From the NCBI RefSeq assembly GCF_014216315.1, contig NZ_CP045702.1, forward strand, positions 4,650,001 through 4,714,000: a stretch of DNA of 64,000 nt, written 5' to 3'. The notes beneath the pieces are model-generated. The model was not told where the DNA came from and made no database searches. It saw nothing but the letters and a program-made list of their open reading frames with translations. The DNA is from Streptomyces finlayi. Its GTDB lineage: Bacteria; Actinomycetota; Actinomycetes; Streptomycetales; Streptomycetaceae. Position numbers and translations under genes: made by a program. Below, one piece after another: positions 29,293 to 37,539 of the stretch. How positions within the stretch are numbered: position 1 is the stretch's first letter; each line of letters begins with the position of its first letter.

Positions 29293-29880
29293 TCAGGCCT
29301 CGGTGGTGGCGGCCTCGGTGCCCTCGGCGGCCGGCTCCTCGGCCTGCGCGGCGACGATCTGGAGCACGATGGCGTCCTCGTCGCCGGCCAGCACGGAACC
29401 CTTGGGCAGCGGGATGTCCTTGGCGAGGATCGAGTCACCGGCGTCGAGGCCCGCGATGGAGACCGTGACGGACTCGGGGATGTGGGTGGCCTCGGCCTCG
29501 ACGAGCAGGGTGTTCTGCACGTACTCCAGGAGGTTGCCGCCCGGGGCCAGGTCGCCCTCGACGTGCACGGCGATCTCGACGTTGACCTTCTCGCCGCGCG
29601 TGACGGTCAGCAGGTCGACGTGCTCGATGTTGCCCTTGATGGCGTTGCGCTGCACGGCCTTCGGGATGACCAGGGCGTCCTTGCCGTCGATCTCGAGACC
29701 GATGAGGACGTTGGCGGTGCGGAGCGCGAGCTGCAGCTCGTGGGCCGGCAGGTTGATGTGGACGGACTCGGCGCCGTGGCCGTAGATGACCGCGGGAACC
29801 AGGTTGGCACGGCGGGTACGGCGGGCGGCGCCCTTGCCGAACTCGGTACGGACCTGAGCGGCGAGCTTGATCTCGGCCAT
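29293..29880 (-). CDS. rplY: 50S ribosomal protein L25/general stress protein Ctc
   Basis: A 195-residue CTC-type L25 that binds 5S rRNA: N-terminal RNA-binding domain (MAEIKLAAQVRTEFGKGAARR, VPAVIYGHG) and the C-terminal TL5 beta domain, ending in an Ala/Glu-rich tail. Start follows GAGGAG. In actinobacteria it sits between prs and pth, as here. Confidence 0.96.
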   Translation of the reverse strand: MAEIKLAAQVRTEFGKGAARRTRRANLVPAVIYGHGAESVHINLPAHELQLALRTANVLIGLEIDGKDALVIPKAVQRNAIKGNIEHVDLLTVTRGEKVNVEIAVHVEGDLAPGGNLLEYVQNTLLVEAEATHIPESVTVSIAGLDAGDSILAKDIPLPKGSVLAGDEDAIVLQIVAAQAEEPAAEGTEAATTEA

Positions 29881-29972
29881 GGTGCACTCCTCGTGAGATG
29901 ACGAAAAAGTCGGACGTCACCCGGCCCGGTACGACAGGCCGCCTGCTACGAAGAGCGCGTCGATAACGGATC

Positions 29973-29992
29973 GCCGTACCAACGGGTACGGC
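29973..29992 (-). promoter_or_regulatory. Perfect 8-bp hairpin in the prs-rplY gap
   Basis: GCCGTACC-AACG-GGTACGGC lies about 95 bases before the rplY start. It could be a leader structure for rplY or part of the prs terminator. Confidence 0.4.
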
Positions 29993-30066
29993 CTCCCTCG
30001 CCGAGCAACTCGCTGAGTCTACCCGGCGGGGAGGCCGCACCCAAAGTGGATCTTCCGCACCGCTTC

Positions 30067-30083
30067 GGCGCCTCTTCGGCGCC
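30067..30083 (-). terminator. Stem-loop after prs
   Basis: GGCGCC-TCTTC-GGCGCC, a perfect 6-bp stem beginning 9 bases past the prs stop. Confidence 0.45.
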
Positions 30084-30092
30084 GCGGTTGCG

Positions 30093-31076
30093 CTAGTAGT
30101 TTTCCTGCTCCTCGAAGAGGCTCGTCACCGAACCGTCCTCGAACACCTCACGCACCGCGCGGGCGATCGTCGGCGCGATCGACAGCACGGTGATCTTGTC
30201 GATCTCCAGCTCGCCCGGGGTCGGCAGGGTGTCCGTGAAGACGAACTCGCTGACCTTGGAGTTCTTCAGACGGTCCGCGGCGGGACCGGACAGCACACCG
30301 TGCGTCGCGGTCACTATGACGTCCTCGGCACCGTGCGCGAACAGGGCGTCGGCGGCGGCGCAGATGGTGCCACCGGTGTCGATCATGTCGTCGACCAGGA
30401 CACAGACCCGGCCCTTCACGTTGCCGACGACCTCGTGGACGCTGACCTGGTTCGGTACGTCCTTGTCGCGGCGCTTGTGGACGATCGCCAGCGGGGCGTC
30501 CAGGCGGTCGCACCAGCGGTCGGCGACCCGTACGCGGCCGGCGTCCGGGGACACGATCGTCAGCTTCGAGCGGTCGACCTTGGCACCGACGTAGTCGGCG
30601 AGGATCGGCAGCGCGAAGAGGTGGTCGACCGGGCCGTCGAAGAAGCCCTGGATCTGGTCGGTGTGCAGATCCACGGTCAGGATGCGGTCGGCACCCGCCG
30701 TCTTCATGAGGTCGGCGATCAGACGGGCCGAGATCGGCTCGCGGCCGCGGTGCTTCTTGTCCTGGCGGGCGTAGCCGTAGAACGGCACGATCACCGTGAT
30801 CGAACGGGCCGAAGCGCGCTTCAGCGCGTCCAGCATGATCAGCTGCTCCATGATCCACTTGTTGATCGGAGCCGTGTGGCTCTGGATCAGGAAGCAGTCG
30901 GCGCCGCGGGCGGATTCCTGGAAGCGCACATAGATCTCACCGTTGGCGAAATCGAAAGCCTTCGTCGGCACGAGACCGACACCCAACTGGTGTGCGACCT
31001 CCTCGGCCAGCTCGGGGTGGGCGCGGCCGGAGAAGAACATCAGTTTCTTCTCGCCGGTCGTCTTGATCCCGGTCAC
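30093..31076 (-). CDS. prs: Ribose-phosphate diphosphokinase (PRPP synthetase)
   Basis: Makes PRPP from ribose 5-phosphate and ATP for nucleotide, His and Trp synthesis (327 residues). Motifs: FSGRAHPELAEEVA, YGYARQDKKHRGREPISA, the divalent-metal site VDLHTDQIQGFF, and the PRPP loop VLVDDMIDTGGT. GTG start behind GAGGAG. Follows glmU on the same strand with a gap of about 120 bases. Confidence 0.97.
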   Translation of the reverse strand: MTGIKTTGEKKLMFFSGRAHPELAEEVAHQLGVGLVPTKAFDFANGEIYVRFQESARGADCFLIQSHTAPINKWIMEQLIMLDALKRASARSITVIVPFYGYARQDKKHRGREPISARLIADLMKTAGADRILTVDLHTDQIQGFFDGPVDHLFALPILADYVGAKVDRSKLTIVSPDAGRVRVADRWCDRLDAPLAIVHKRRDKDVPNQVSVHEVVGNVKGRVCVLVDDMIDTGGTICAAADALFAHGAEDVIVTATHGVLSGPAADRLKNSKVSEFVFTDTLPTPGELEIDKITVLSIAPTIARAVREVFEDGSVTSLFEEQENY

Positions 31077-31195
31077 AGCACAGTCTCCTCAGACGTGTAT
31101 CTGGCGCCGCACGCATAGGTCCCGATGTGCAACGAGCCAGCCGAAATGGGTGAGCATCTATCACGGTACGCCGTGTCCGGCGTGCCTGTTTCCGG

Positions 31196-32653
31196 TCAGC
31201 TTTCGCCGTCGGTGTCCTGGGCAGCGGCCTGGGTGGCCTGGGCGGCCTGCGCGGCGGCGCTTCCCGGACGCTTCCTGGCCACCCAACCCTCGATATTCCG
31301 CTGCTGGCCCCGGGCGACGGCCAGCGAACCGGCCGGTACGTCCTTGGTGATGACCGAGCCCGCCGCGGTGTAGGCGCCGTCCCCGACCGTGACAGGCGCC
31401 ACAAACATATTGTCGGAGCCGGTGCGGCAGTGGGAGCCGATGGTGGTGTGGTGCTTGGCTACGCCGTCGTAGTTCACGAAGACGCTGGCCGCGCCGATGT
31501 TGGTGTGGTCGCCGATGGTCGCGTCACCGACGTAGCTCAGGTGCGGGACCTTCGTGCCCTCGCCGATCGTGGCGTTCTTCATCTCCACGTACGTACCGGC
31601 CTTGGCCTTCGCGCCGAGCCGCGTGCCGGGCCGCAGGTAGGCGAACGGGCCGACCGTCGCACCGGGCCCGACCTCCGCCCCGTCCGTGACGGTGTTGTCC
31701 ACGCGGGCGCCCGCGTGGACGATCGTGTCCTTGAGCCGGGAGTTGGGGCCGACCTCGGAGTCCTCGGCGAGATGCGTCGTGCCGAACAGCTGGGTGCCGG
31801 GGTGCACGATCGCGTCCGGCTCGTACGTGACGGTGGCGTCGATCAGGGTCGAGGCCGGGTCGACGACCGTCACGCCGGCCATCATGGCGCGTTCCAGGAG
31901 CCGTTCGTTGAGCAGCCGGCGGGCCTCGGCCAGCTGGACCCGGTTGTTGATGCCGAGGATCTCGCGGTGGTCCGCGGCGATCGAGGCACCCACGCGGTGT
32001 CCGGCCTCGCGCAGGATGGACAGCACGTCGGTGAGGTACTCCTCGCCCTGGCTGTTGTCCGTGCGGACCTTGCCGAGCGCGTCCGCGAGCAGACGCCCGT
32101 CGAAGGCGAACACTCCGGAGTTGATCTCCAGGATGGCCCGCTGGGCGGCGGTGGCGTCCTTGTGCTCGACGATCTCGGTGACGGCTCCGCTGGCCGCGTC
32201 GCGGACGATGCGGCCGTAGCCGGTGGAGTCCGGGACCTCCGCGGTGAGCACGGTGACGGCGTTGGCGTCGGCGTCGTGCGTGGCGGCGAGTGCGGCGAGG
32301 GTCTCGCCGGAGAGCAGCGGGGTGTCGCCGCAGACGACGATCACGGTGCCCCCGACGGTCCCGCCGAGTTCTTCGAGGCCCATCCGGACGGCGTGTCCGG
32401 TGCCGTTCTGCTCGGCCTGGAACGCGGTGCGTACAGGGGCGTCGCCCGCGGAGAGATGGGCGGTGACCCGCTCGGCGGCGTGGCCGACGACCACGACGAG
32501 GTGCTCGGGGGCGAGTTCACGGGAGGCGGCGACGACATGTCCGACGAGCGAGCGCCCGGAGATCTCGTGCAGGACCTTGGGGGTCTTCGACTTCATGCGG
32601 GTGCCCTCACCCGCTGCGAGGACGACTACGGCTGCCGGGCTGGTGGCGCTCAC
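31196..32653 (-). CDS. glmU: Bifunctional UDP-N-acetylglucosamine pyrophosphorylase/GlcN-1-P acetyltransferase
   Basis: Makes UDP-GlcNAc for peptidoglycan (485 residues). N-terminal uridyltransferase: VVVLAAGEGTRMKSKTPKVLH, then VVCGDTPLL. C-terminal left-handed beta-helix acetyltransferase with hexapeptide repeats (VGPFAYLRPGTRLG, ATIGEGTKVPHLSYVGD, NIGAASVFVNYDG). Start GTG (VSATSPAAV) 9 bases after AAGGG. Downstream of tRNA-Gln on the same strand, with prs following. Confidence 0.97.
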   Translation of the reverse strand: MSATSPAAVVVLAAGEGTRMKSKTPKVLHEISGRSLVGHVVAASRELAPEHLVVVVGHAAERVTAHLSAGDAPVRTAFQAEQNGTGHAVRMGLEELGGTVGGTVIVVCGDTPLLSGETLAALAATHDADANAVTVLTAEVPDSTGYGRIVRDAASGAVTEIVEHKDATAAQRAILEINSGVFAFDGRLLADALGKVRTDNSQGEEYLTDVLSILREAGHRVGASIAADHREILGINNRVQLAEARRLLNERLLERAMMAGVTVVDPASTLIDATVTYEPDAIVHPGTQLFGTTHLAEDSEVGPNSRLKDTIVHAGARVDNTVTDGAEVGPGATVGPFAYLRPGTRLGAKAKAGTYVEMKNATIGEGTKVPHLSYVGDATIGDHTNIGAASVFVNYDGVAKHHTTIGSHCRTGSDNMFVAPVTVGDGAYTAAGSVITKDVPAGSLAVARGQQRNIEGWVARKRPGSAAAQAAQATQAAAQDTDGES

Positions 32654-32725
32654 GGATGTGCCCTTCGGCTTCGGGTGGTGGACATCCGCAGGATACCGGG
32701 GGTGTGCGTGCCGGAAACGAGTGCG

Positions 32726-32750
32726 GGCCCCGACCGTGGAGGTCGGGACC
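32726..32750 (-). terminator. Terminator hairpin after tRNA-Gln
   Basis: GGCCCCGACC-GTGGA-GGTCGGGACC gives a 10-bp stem with one wobble, just past the tRNA 3' end and before glmU. Confidence 0.6.
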
Positions 32751-32761
32751 GCGCAGAAGGG

Positions 32762-32832
32762 CTCCCGGGGAAGGAATCGAACCCTCATTCAATGGACCAA
32801 AACCATTTGTCCTGCCATTAGACGACCCGGGA
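32762..32832 (-). tRNA. tRNA-Gln (UUG anticodon)
   Basis: Reading the minus strand: acceptor stem TCCCGGG/CCCGGGA, D-arm with TAATGGCA, anticodon arm AATGG-TTTTGGT-CCATT giving anticodon TTG, and T-arm loop TTCGAAT. The discriminator base is G, as expected for Gln. The CCA end is not encoded. Found by eye. Confidence 0.93.
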
Positions 32833-32843
32833 TAGCTTGCGCT

Positions 32844-33713
32844 TTATGCCCGATTTCTCTGCTCGGGTGTGAGCGCAGCCCCTACTATGCCGTACCACCA
32901 GCCTTCGATGCGACGGTAAAGGTCAGCACTCTGCAACACGTGAATGACCAGGCATCCCCGATAGTTTTCGCCCACGTTCTTCCGGTTGGTCTTGGGGTTG
33001 TGGGTCTTCAGTGACGTCTTGCCGAAACGTGAACTGTCCGCATGGACGAACTCTCTCCAGAAGCGCTCCGCTTCGGCCGCGTCGGCTGACTCGTGAATGT
33101 GAACGTGGAACCTGAGTCGCTCGGTCGTCACGCCGAGCAGGCGGAGCCATGCGAGATAGACGCCGATCATGTCGGGGTCGCTGTTGATGAAGCTGACGCG
33201 TTCCTGGCGGCGGTGGGGCTTGGACTTGGTCCCTTCGGCCCAGTAGAGGCCGACGCCGAGAAGGAACAGTTCGCGATCGCTCAGGGGGGCCGTTTCCTTG
33301 CGGGCGGCTTCCTGAGTCTGCTTGCGCTCGACCTCGCGGCGTTCGAGCGTGGCCGCCCAACCCTTCTTGGCGATCGCTGATGCCGCTTCTCGCGTCCGTG
33401 GTGCGGGCTTCGGCAGGTCCCGCACCCACAGGGAGACCGAACTCTTCGAGCACCCCAGCTCCACCTGGATCTGGTCGTACGTCATGCCCTGAAGTCGCAG
33501 CTCGCGCGCCTGCTCGCGCAGGTCGTCCTTGGCGTTGGGGCGCTTCGTCCATTCCGGGGCGGGCTCGCCCTCCAGGAGGCGGTTGAGGATTTCGTTGTTG
33601 TGCAGTCGCATGCGGTCGCGGATCTGGCGGCGGCTGAGCCCCTCCCGGCGCAGGGCTACCGCCTGTGCGCGGAGCCCCTCGAAGTCGGCGTACTTGCTGG
33701 CGATTTCCGTCAT
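32844..33713 (-). CDS. Tandem-HTH protein with LAGLIDADG-like endonuclease domain
   Basis: A 289-residue protein. Two successive helix-turn-helix units are visible (LRREGLSRRQIRDRMRLHNN near residues 22-41 and LRLQGMTYDQIQVELGCSKS near 72-91). They are followed by a domain opening with FLLGVGLYWAEGTKS, which resembles a LAGLIDADG strand-helix core (LLGLYLGEG), and SFINSDPDMIGVYLAWLRLLG. Such proteins occur in actinobacterial genomes and phages beside tRNA genes and look like selfish or domesticated homing endonucleases. It ends 12 bases from the 5' end of tRNA-Gln and has no good ribosome site. It uses less extreme GC than its neighbours. The catalytic identity is a guess. Confidence 0.75.
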   Translation of the reverse strand: MTEIASKYADFEGLRAQAVALRREGLSRRQIRDRMRLHNNEILNRLLEGEPAPEWTKRPNAKDDLREQARELRLQGMTYDQIQVELGCSKSSVSLWVRDLPKPAPRTREAASAIAKKGWAATLERREVERKQTQEAARKETAPLSDRELFLLGVGLYWAEGTKSKPHRRQERVSFINSDPDMIGVYLAWLRLLGVTTERLRFHVHIHESADAAEAERFWREFVHADSSRFGKTSLKTHNPKTNRKNVGENYRGCLVIHVLQSADLYRRIEGWWYGIVGAALTPEQRNRA

Positions 33714-33868
33714 GTGACAAGCGTCGTCCGGAATGCGGACGTCCGGGTCGAATGGGTGGTCGATTCACCATTTCCGGCGATCAATCCCTGTTCTGCTTCT
33801 GTTCGACTGCGGTACGTGCTGTTCGCGTCACCCGAAAATGAGGTGCGTCCGCCCGTAGGCTGGACGCC

Positions 33869-35185
33869 ATGACCGCAACGGGGGCAGACCGGGAAGCGGC
33901 GGGACCGACCACCCGCGGCTACTGGTGGTGGGGGCGGCGGCGCAGTGTCGCCCTGGACGTGGGACTGGCGTCGGCTTCGGCGCTGGAGTGTGCGCTGGAA
34001 GGGGTGGTGTTCGCCGGCGACACCGGGTTGCCGGTGCCGGTCGGTGTGCTGTTCGGGCTGGTGGCGGGGTCGGTGCTGCTGGTGCGAAGACGGTGGCCGA
34101 TCGCCGTGGTGCTGGTGTCGATCGCGATGACACCGGCCGAGATGGGCTTCCTGATGGCCGTCGTCGGCCTCTACACGCTGGCCGCGTCCGACGTGCCGCG
34201 CCGGATCACCGGCGTGCTGACGGGGATGTCGCTGGTCGGCACCTTCGTCGTCACCTACGTACGGCTGCGCCAGGGCGTTGCCGAGGGCGCCGATTTCGGC
34301 CCGGGTGACTGGTACGTACCGCTGGTGTCCCTCTTCATGTCCCTGGGGCTGGCCGCGCCGCCCCTGCTGTTCGGCCTCTATATAGGGGCGCGAAGACGGC
34401 TCATGGAGAGCCTGCGGGAGCGCGCGGACTCGCTGGAACGCGAGCTGTCGCTCCTGGCCGACCGCGCCGAGGAACGGGCCGAATGGGCGCGCACGGAGGA
34501 ACGGACCCGGATCGCCCGCGAGATGCACGACGTGGTCGCGCACCGGGTGAGCCTGATGGTCGTGCACGCGGCGGCGCTCCAGGCGGTCGCCCCGAAGGAC
34601 CCGGCGAAGGCCGTGCGGAACGCGGCTTTGGTGGGCGACATGGGCCGGCAGGCACTGACGGAACTGCGCGAGATGCTGGGTGTGCTGCGCAGCGGGGACA
34701 CGCTGTCGGCCCCGCCCACGGGCCGGGTCCCTCTCGCGTCGGTGGGCCGCGCGGCGGCTGCTGCGGCGGCGGCCGCAGCCGAGGACGGGCCCCGGCTGGA
34801 CGAGGTCGAGTCGCTCGTCGCTCAGTCCCGGGAGGCCGGGATGACGGTCGAACTGTCGGTGCAGGGCGAACTGCGCCCGTACACGCCGGAGGTCGAGCAG
34901 ACCGCGTACCGGGTGGTGCAGGAGGCCCTGACGAACGTGCACAAGCACGCGGCGGGCGCGAAGGCCTGGGTGAGGCTCGCGCATCGCGGTGCGGAGGTCG
35001 CCATGCAGGTGGAGAACGGCCCCTCGGACGGCGGCACGGCCGACGCCGGGCTGCCCAGTGGCGGGAACGGCCTGGTGGGCATGCGGGAGCGGGTGCTCGG
35101 GCTCGGCGGCGTCTTCGTGTCCGGGCCGACGGACGCGGGCGGCTTCCGGGTGTCGGCGGTCCTGCCGGCCGAGCCCGGCGCGTAG
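33869..35185 (+). CDS. NarL-type sensor histidine kinase
   Basis: A 438-residue membrane kinase. Four to five N-terminal hydrophobic segments are followed by a HisKA_3 dimerisation domain with the phosphorylated His in REMHDVVAHRVSLMVVHAAA, an Ala-rich linker (AAAAAAAAAE) and a HATPase_c domain (YRVVQEALTNVHKHA, GNGLVGMRERV). No response regulator gene is adjacent, so it is an orphan here; an ancestral partner may have been lost or lies elsewhere. The signal is unknown. Confidence 0.92.
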   Translation: MTATGADREAAGPTTRGYWWWGRRRSVALDVGLASASALECALEGVVFAGDTGLPVPVGVLFGLVAGSVLLVRRRWPIAVVLVSIAMTPAEMGFLMAVVGLYTLAASDVPRRITGVLTGMSLVGTFVVTYVRLRQGVAEGADFGPGDWYVPLVSLFMSLGLAAPPLLFGLYIGARRRLMESLRERADSLERELSLLADRAEERAEWARTEERTRIAREMHDVVAHRVSLMVVHAAALQAVAPKDPAKAVRNAALVGDMGRQALTELREMLGVLRSGDTLSAPPTGRVPLASVGRAAAAAAAAAAEDGPRLDEVESLVAQSREAGMTVELSVQGELRPYTPEVEQTAYRVVQEALTNVHKHAAGAKAWVRLAHRGAEVAMQVENGPSDGGTADAGLPSGGNGLVGMRERVLGLGGVFVSGPTDAGGFRVSAVLPAEPGA

Positions 35186-35234
35186 ACCGCCGACGGAACT
35201 GACGGGACGACGGAACTGTCGGAGCCGTCGGCCG

Positions 35235-35765
35235 TCAGCCCGAGGTCAGACGGTCCGGCTGGACGCCCGTGACCAGCGTCGCCAGCGCCTGGTCGATGTC
35301 CGCGCCGAGATACCAGTCGCCGGTGTGGTCGATGCTGTAGACGCGGCCCTCGATGTCGATCGCGAGCACCGCCTGCCCGTCGCCCTCCTCGCCCAGCGGG
35401 CTGATCTCGGTCTCCAGCGCCCGCCCCAGATCGCCGAGGGTGCGGGCCAGGTGCAGCCCGCTCAGCGGGTCGACGCGTACGGCGGCGGGCGCGATCTGCC
35501 GGCCGGGCGCGGCCGCCGAGATGTGCAGGGCGCCGAATTCGGCCCAGGCCTCGACCGCCGCCGGGAACACGGCGTGCCGGTGGCCGGCCGGAGAGGTGTG
35601 GGAGCGCAGTGCGTCGGCCCACTCCTCGGCCTGCCGGATGTCCCAGCGCCCCGGCTGCCAGCCCGCCTGGCGCAGGGCGGCGTCGACCGCGACGGGGAAG
35701 CGGGTGGTGGCGTGCCGGTCGGTCGGGGTGTCGAGGGGGGCGGAGCGCCCGGTTCGGTCCTGCAT
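35235..35765 (-). CDS. SUKH-3 family immunity-type protein
   Basis: A 176-residue soluble protein with the SUKH-3 pattern: WDIRQAEEWADALRSH, FPAAVEAWAEFGALHI, then an ISPLGEEGDGQAVLAIDIEG strand pair and VYSIDHTGDWYLGADIDQAL. SUKH proteins usually neutralise nucleic-acid-degrading toxins. It follows the YwqJ-type deaminase gene by 10 bases on the same strand, the order expected for toxin then immunity. Confidence 0.8.
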   Translation of the reverse strand: MQDRTGRSAPLDTPTDRHATTRFPVAVDAALRQAGWQPGRWDIRQAEEWADALRSHTSPAGHRHAVFPAAVEAWAEFGALHISAAAPGRQIAPAAVRVDPLSGLHLARTLGDLGRALETEISPLGEEGDGQAVLAIDIEGRVYSIDHTGDWYLGADIDQALATLVTGVQPDRLTSG

Positions 35766-35775
35766 CGGGGTGCCG

Positions 35776-36300
35776 TCAGCCCTTCTCTGCGGTGGTGGCG
35801 GCCCCGGCGGCGGTGAGGTCGACGGGACGTACGCCGAAGTGCGCGAGCATCGCCGAGCAGGAGCGGCAGGGTGCGGCATAGCTGCCGTGCAGCGGGTCGC
35901 CGTCCTCGCGGATGCGCCGGGCGGTGATGCGGGAGTGCTTCAGGGCGCGCCGCGCCTCTCCGTTGGTCAGCGGCTTGCGCTGGGCCCGCTTGGACCGGCT
36001 GTCGTCGGTGGCGGTGAGCTGCCGCGACAGCAGTATCGCTTCGGGGCAGCGGCCGGTGAAGCGTTCGCGCTGTCCGCTGGTGAGGGTGTCCAGGAAGTCC
36101 TGCACGAGCGGATGGAGCACCGGCGGGCGGTCGCCCTTGCCCGCCGTGCAGGTCAGTGTCTCGCCGCGGACGGACAGGGCGGCGGCCACGGCCGGCAGGA
36201 TGCCGTCGCGGCGGTGGTGCAGATGCGGTGTACGGCCGGCCTCGGTGCTGCTCCAGCTGAGCCTTGGATCCCCGGATGTGACTGGCGGTGCTGCGTTCAT
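35776..36300 (-). CDS. YwqJ-related putative deaminase
   Basis: A 174-residue protein of the deaminase fold. The zinc-binding and catalytic motifs are intact: GRCPEA (C-x-E) and APCRSCSAM (P-C-x-x-C). The region ALSVRGETLTCTAGKGDRPP is typical of YwqJ-related deaminases, known as C-terminal toxin modules of polymorphic toxins that should act on nucleotides or nucleic acid. Here the domain is nearly the whole protein, with no secretion or delivery module. The start at MNAAPPVTSGDP is the best match to domain limits; the ribosome site is distant. Confidence 0.8.
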   Translation of the reverse strand: MNAAPPVTSGDPRLSWSSTEAGRTPHLHHRRDGILPAVAAALSVRGETLTCTAGKGDRPPVLHPLVQDFLDTLTSGQRERFTGRCPEAILLSRQLTATDDSRSKRAQRKPLTNGEARRALKHSRITARRIREDGDPLHGSYAAPCRSCSAMLAHFGVRPVDLTAAGAATTAEKG

Positions 36301-36561
36301 GGTGCTTGCATCCCTCCCGTGCCGGCAGCGGTAGCTGCAGGTGTGCACGCCCCCGAGTTGCGGTGACAGCCTGCCAAATGTGCTGGGGGCTGGGGAAGCT
36401 GGGTCGGTGAAACGTGTCCGCGTGTCGCCCGAAGTGGCAGACCCGTCGCTCGTCCGTCACACGGCTGTGACGGTTGGTGACCGAAGCGGAGGGGCGGGTC
36501 CCCCTGTTGCCCCACCGCATAGGCTGGGGGGAATCACCGGACGCAGCAGGGGGCAACCGCC

Positions 36562-37539
36562 ATGACGACAGGTCGGCTCGGGCAGCAAGCCGCGCCACCG
36601 AATGCGGCCTACGCCGGGCAGGTCGTACATTTCCCGGACCCGGTCCGGGCGTCCCGCCACCCCAGAGGTGTGCGCATGGACGGGAACGGCTGTCCGGAAC
36701 TCACACCGTACGCGCGTGCCGCCACCGAGATCGCCGATCCGCCCCCGGGCTTCGGCATCGACGAGCTGCGGCTCACCGACTACGTGTCGGCGAACGCCGC
36801 GATGGCGGCGAGCGGCCATGAGCTGTGGGGCACGATCGCCCCGGTGGCGACCCCGCACGGCTGGACCTGGCATCACGTGCCGGGCGGCCGGCGGATGGAG
36901 CTCGTGCCGGTCGAGGTGAAGGCGCTGCTGCGTCATCACGGCGGCATGGCGACGGCTCAGGTCGATCACAACCGGCGCGGCACCCGGCCGCTCCAGGAGA
37001 CGCGGCCTCCGCATTTCCGGCTGCCCAAGGGTTCGGTGGCGGTGAGCGAGCAGCAGGTGCTGGGCATCGAGGAGGACCTCGGGTACAGGCTGCCGGGTGC
37101 GTACCGCTCGTTCCTCAAGGCCGCGGGCGGTTCGGCTCCGGTCGGCGCGGCGCTCGACGCCGAGCTCGGTCTCCTGGTCGACCAGCCGTTCTTCACGGTG
37201 CGTGAAGAGGCCGCGGTGAACGACCTGCTGTACGTCAACAAGTGCTTGCGGGACCACTTCACGAAGGACTACCTGGGCGTCGGCTTCGTCCAGGGCGGCA
37301 TCCTCGCGGTGAAGGTGCGGGGCCAGGACACCGGCTCGGTCTGGTTCTGTCCGTACGACGACGCCCGGGACCAGGACGGCTGGAGCGTGCAGGACCGGGT
37401 GGACCGGCTGCTGCTGCCCTGCGGTGCGGACTTCGACGCCTTCCTCCAGCGGCTGGCGGGCAATCCGCCGGAGCTGGAGACCGTGGCGAACCTGATGGTG
37501 GACGGCGGCTTCGCGCGCGCCGTCCCGGTGGAGGGGTGA
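36562..37539 (+). CDS. Fusion of a WHH-type nuclease-like domain and a SUKH (SMI1/KNR4) domain
   Basis: A 325-residue soluble protein. Residues about 35-130 look like the WHH branch of HNH toxins: MDGNGCPELTPYA, a helix with DYVSANAAMAASG, then GWTWHHVPGGRRMELVP (W-H-H at 103-105) and RHHGGM near 124. Residues about 155-315 form a SMI1/KNR4-type SUKH domain (VSEQQVLGIEEDLGYRLPGAY, FLKAAGGSAPVG). Effector and immunity-type domains in one chain are unusual; the SUKH part may hold the nuclease inactive. Coupled by GTGA to the next gene, divergent from the deaminase gene. Confidence 0.75.
   Translation: MTTGRLGQQAAPPNAAYAGQVVHFPDPVRASRHPRGVRMDGNGCPELTPYARAATEIADPPPGFGIDELRLTDYVSANAAMAASGHELWGTIAPVATPHGWTWHHVPGGRRMELVPVEVKALLRHHGGMATAQVDHNRRGTRPLQETRPPHFRLPKGSVAVSEQQVLGIEEDLGYRLPGAYRSFLKAAGGSAPVGAALDAELGLLVDQPFFTVREEAAVNDLLYVNKCLRDHFTKDYLGVGFVQGGILAVKVRGQDTGSVWFCPYDDARDQDGWSVQDRVDRLLLPCGADFDAFLQRLAGNPPELETVANLMVDGGFARAVPVEG

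Noticed and set aside
32762..33713. tRNA-Gln as attachment site of an integrated island
   Set aside because: No integrase gene and no second copy of the tRNA end were seen, and the neighbouring gene lies at the 5' rather than the 3' side of the tRNA.
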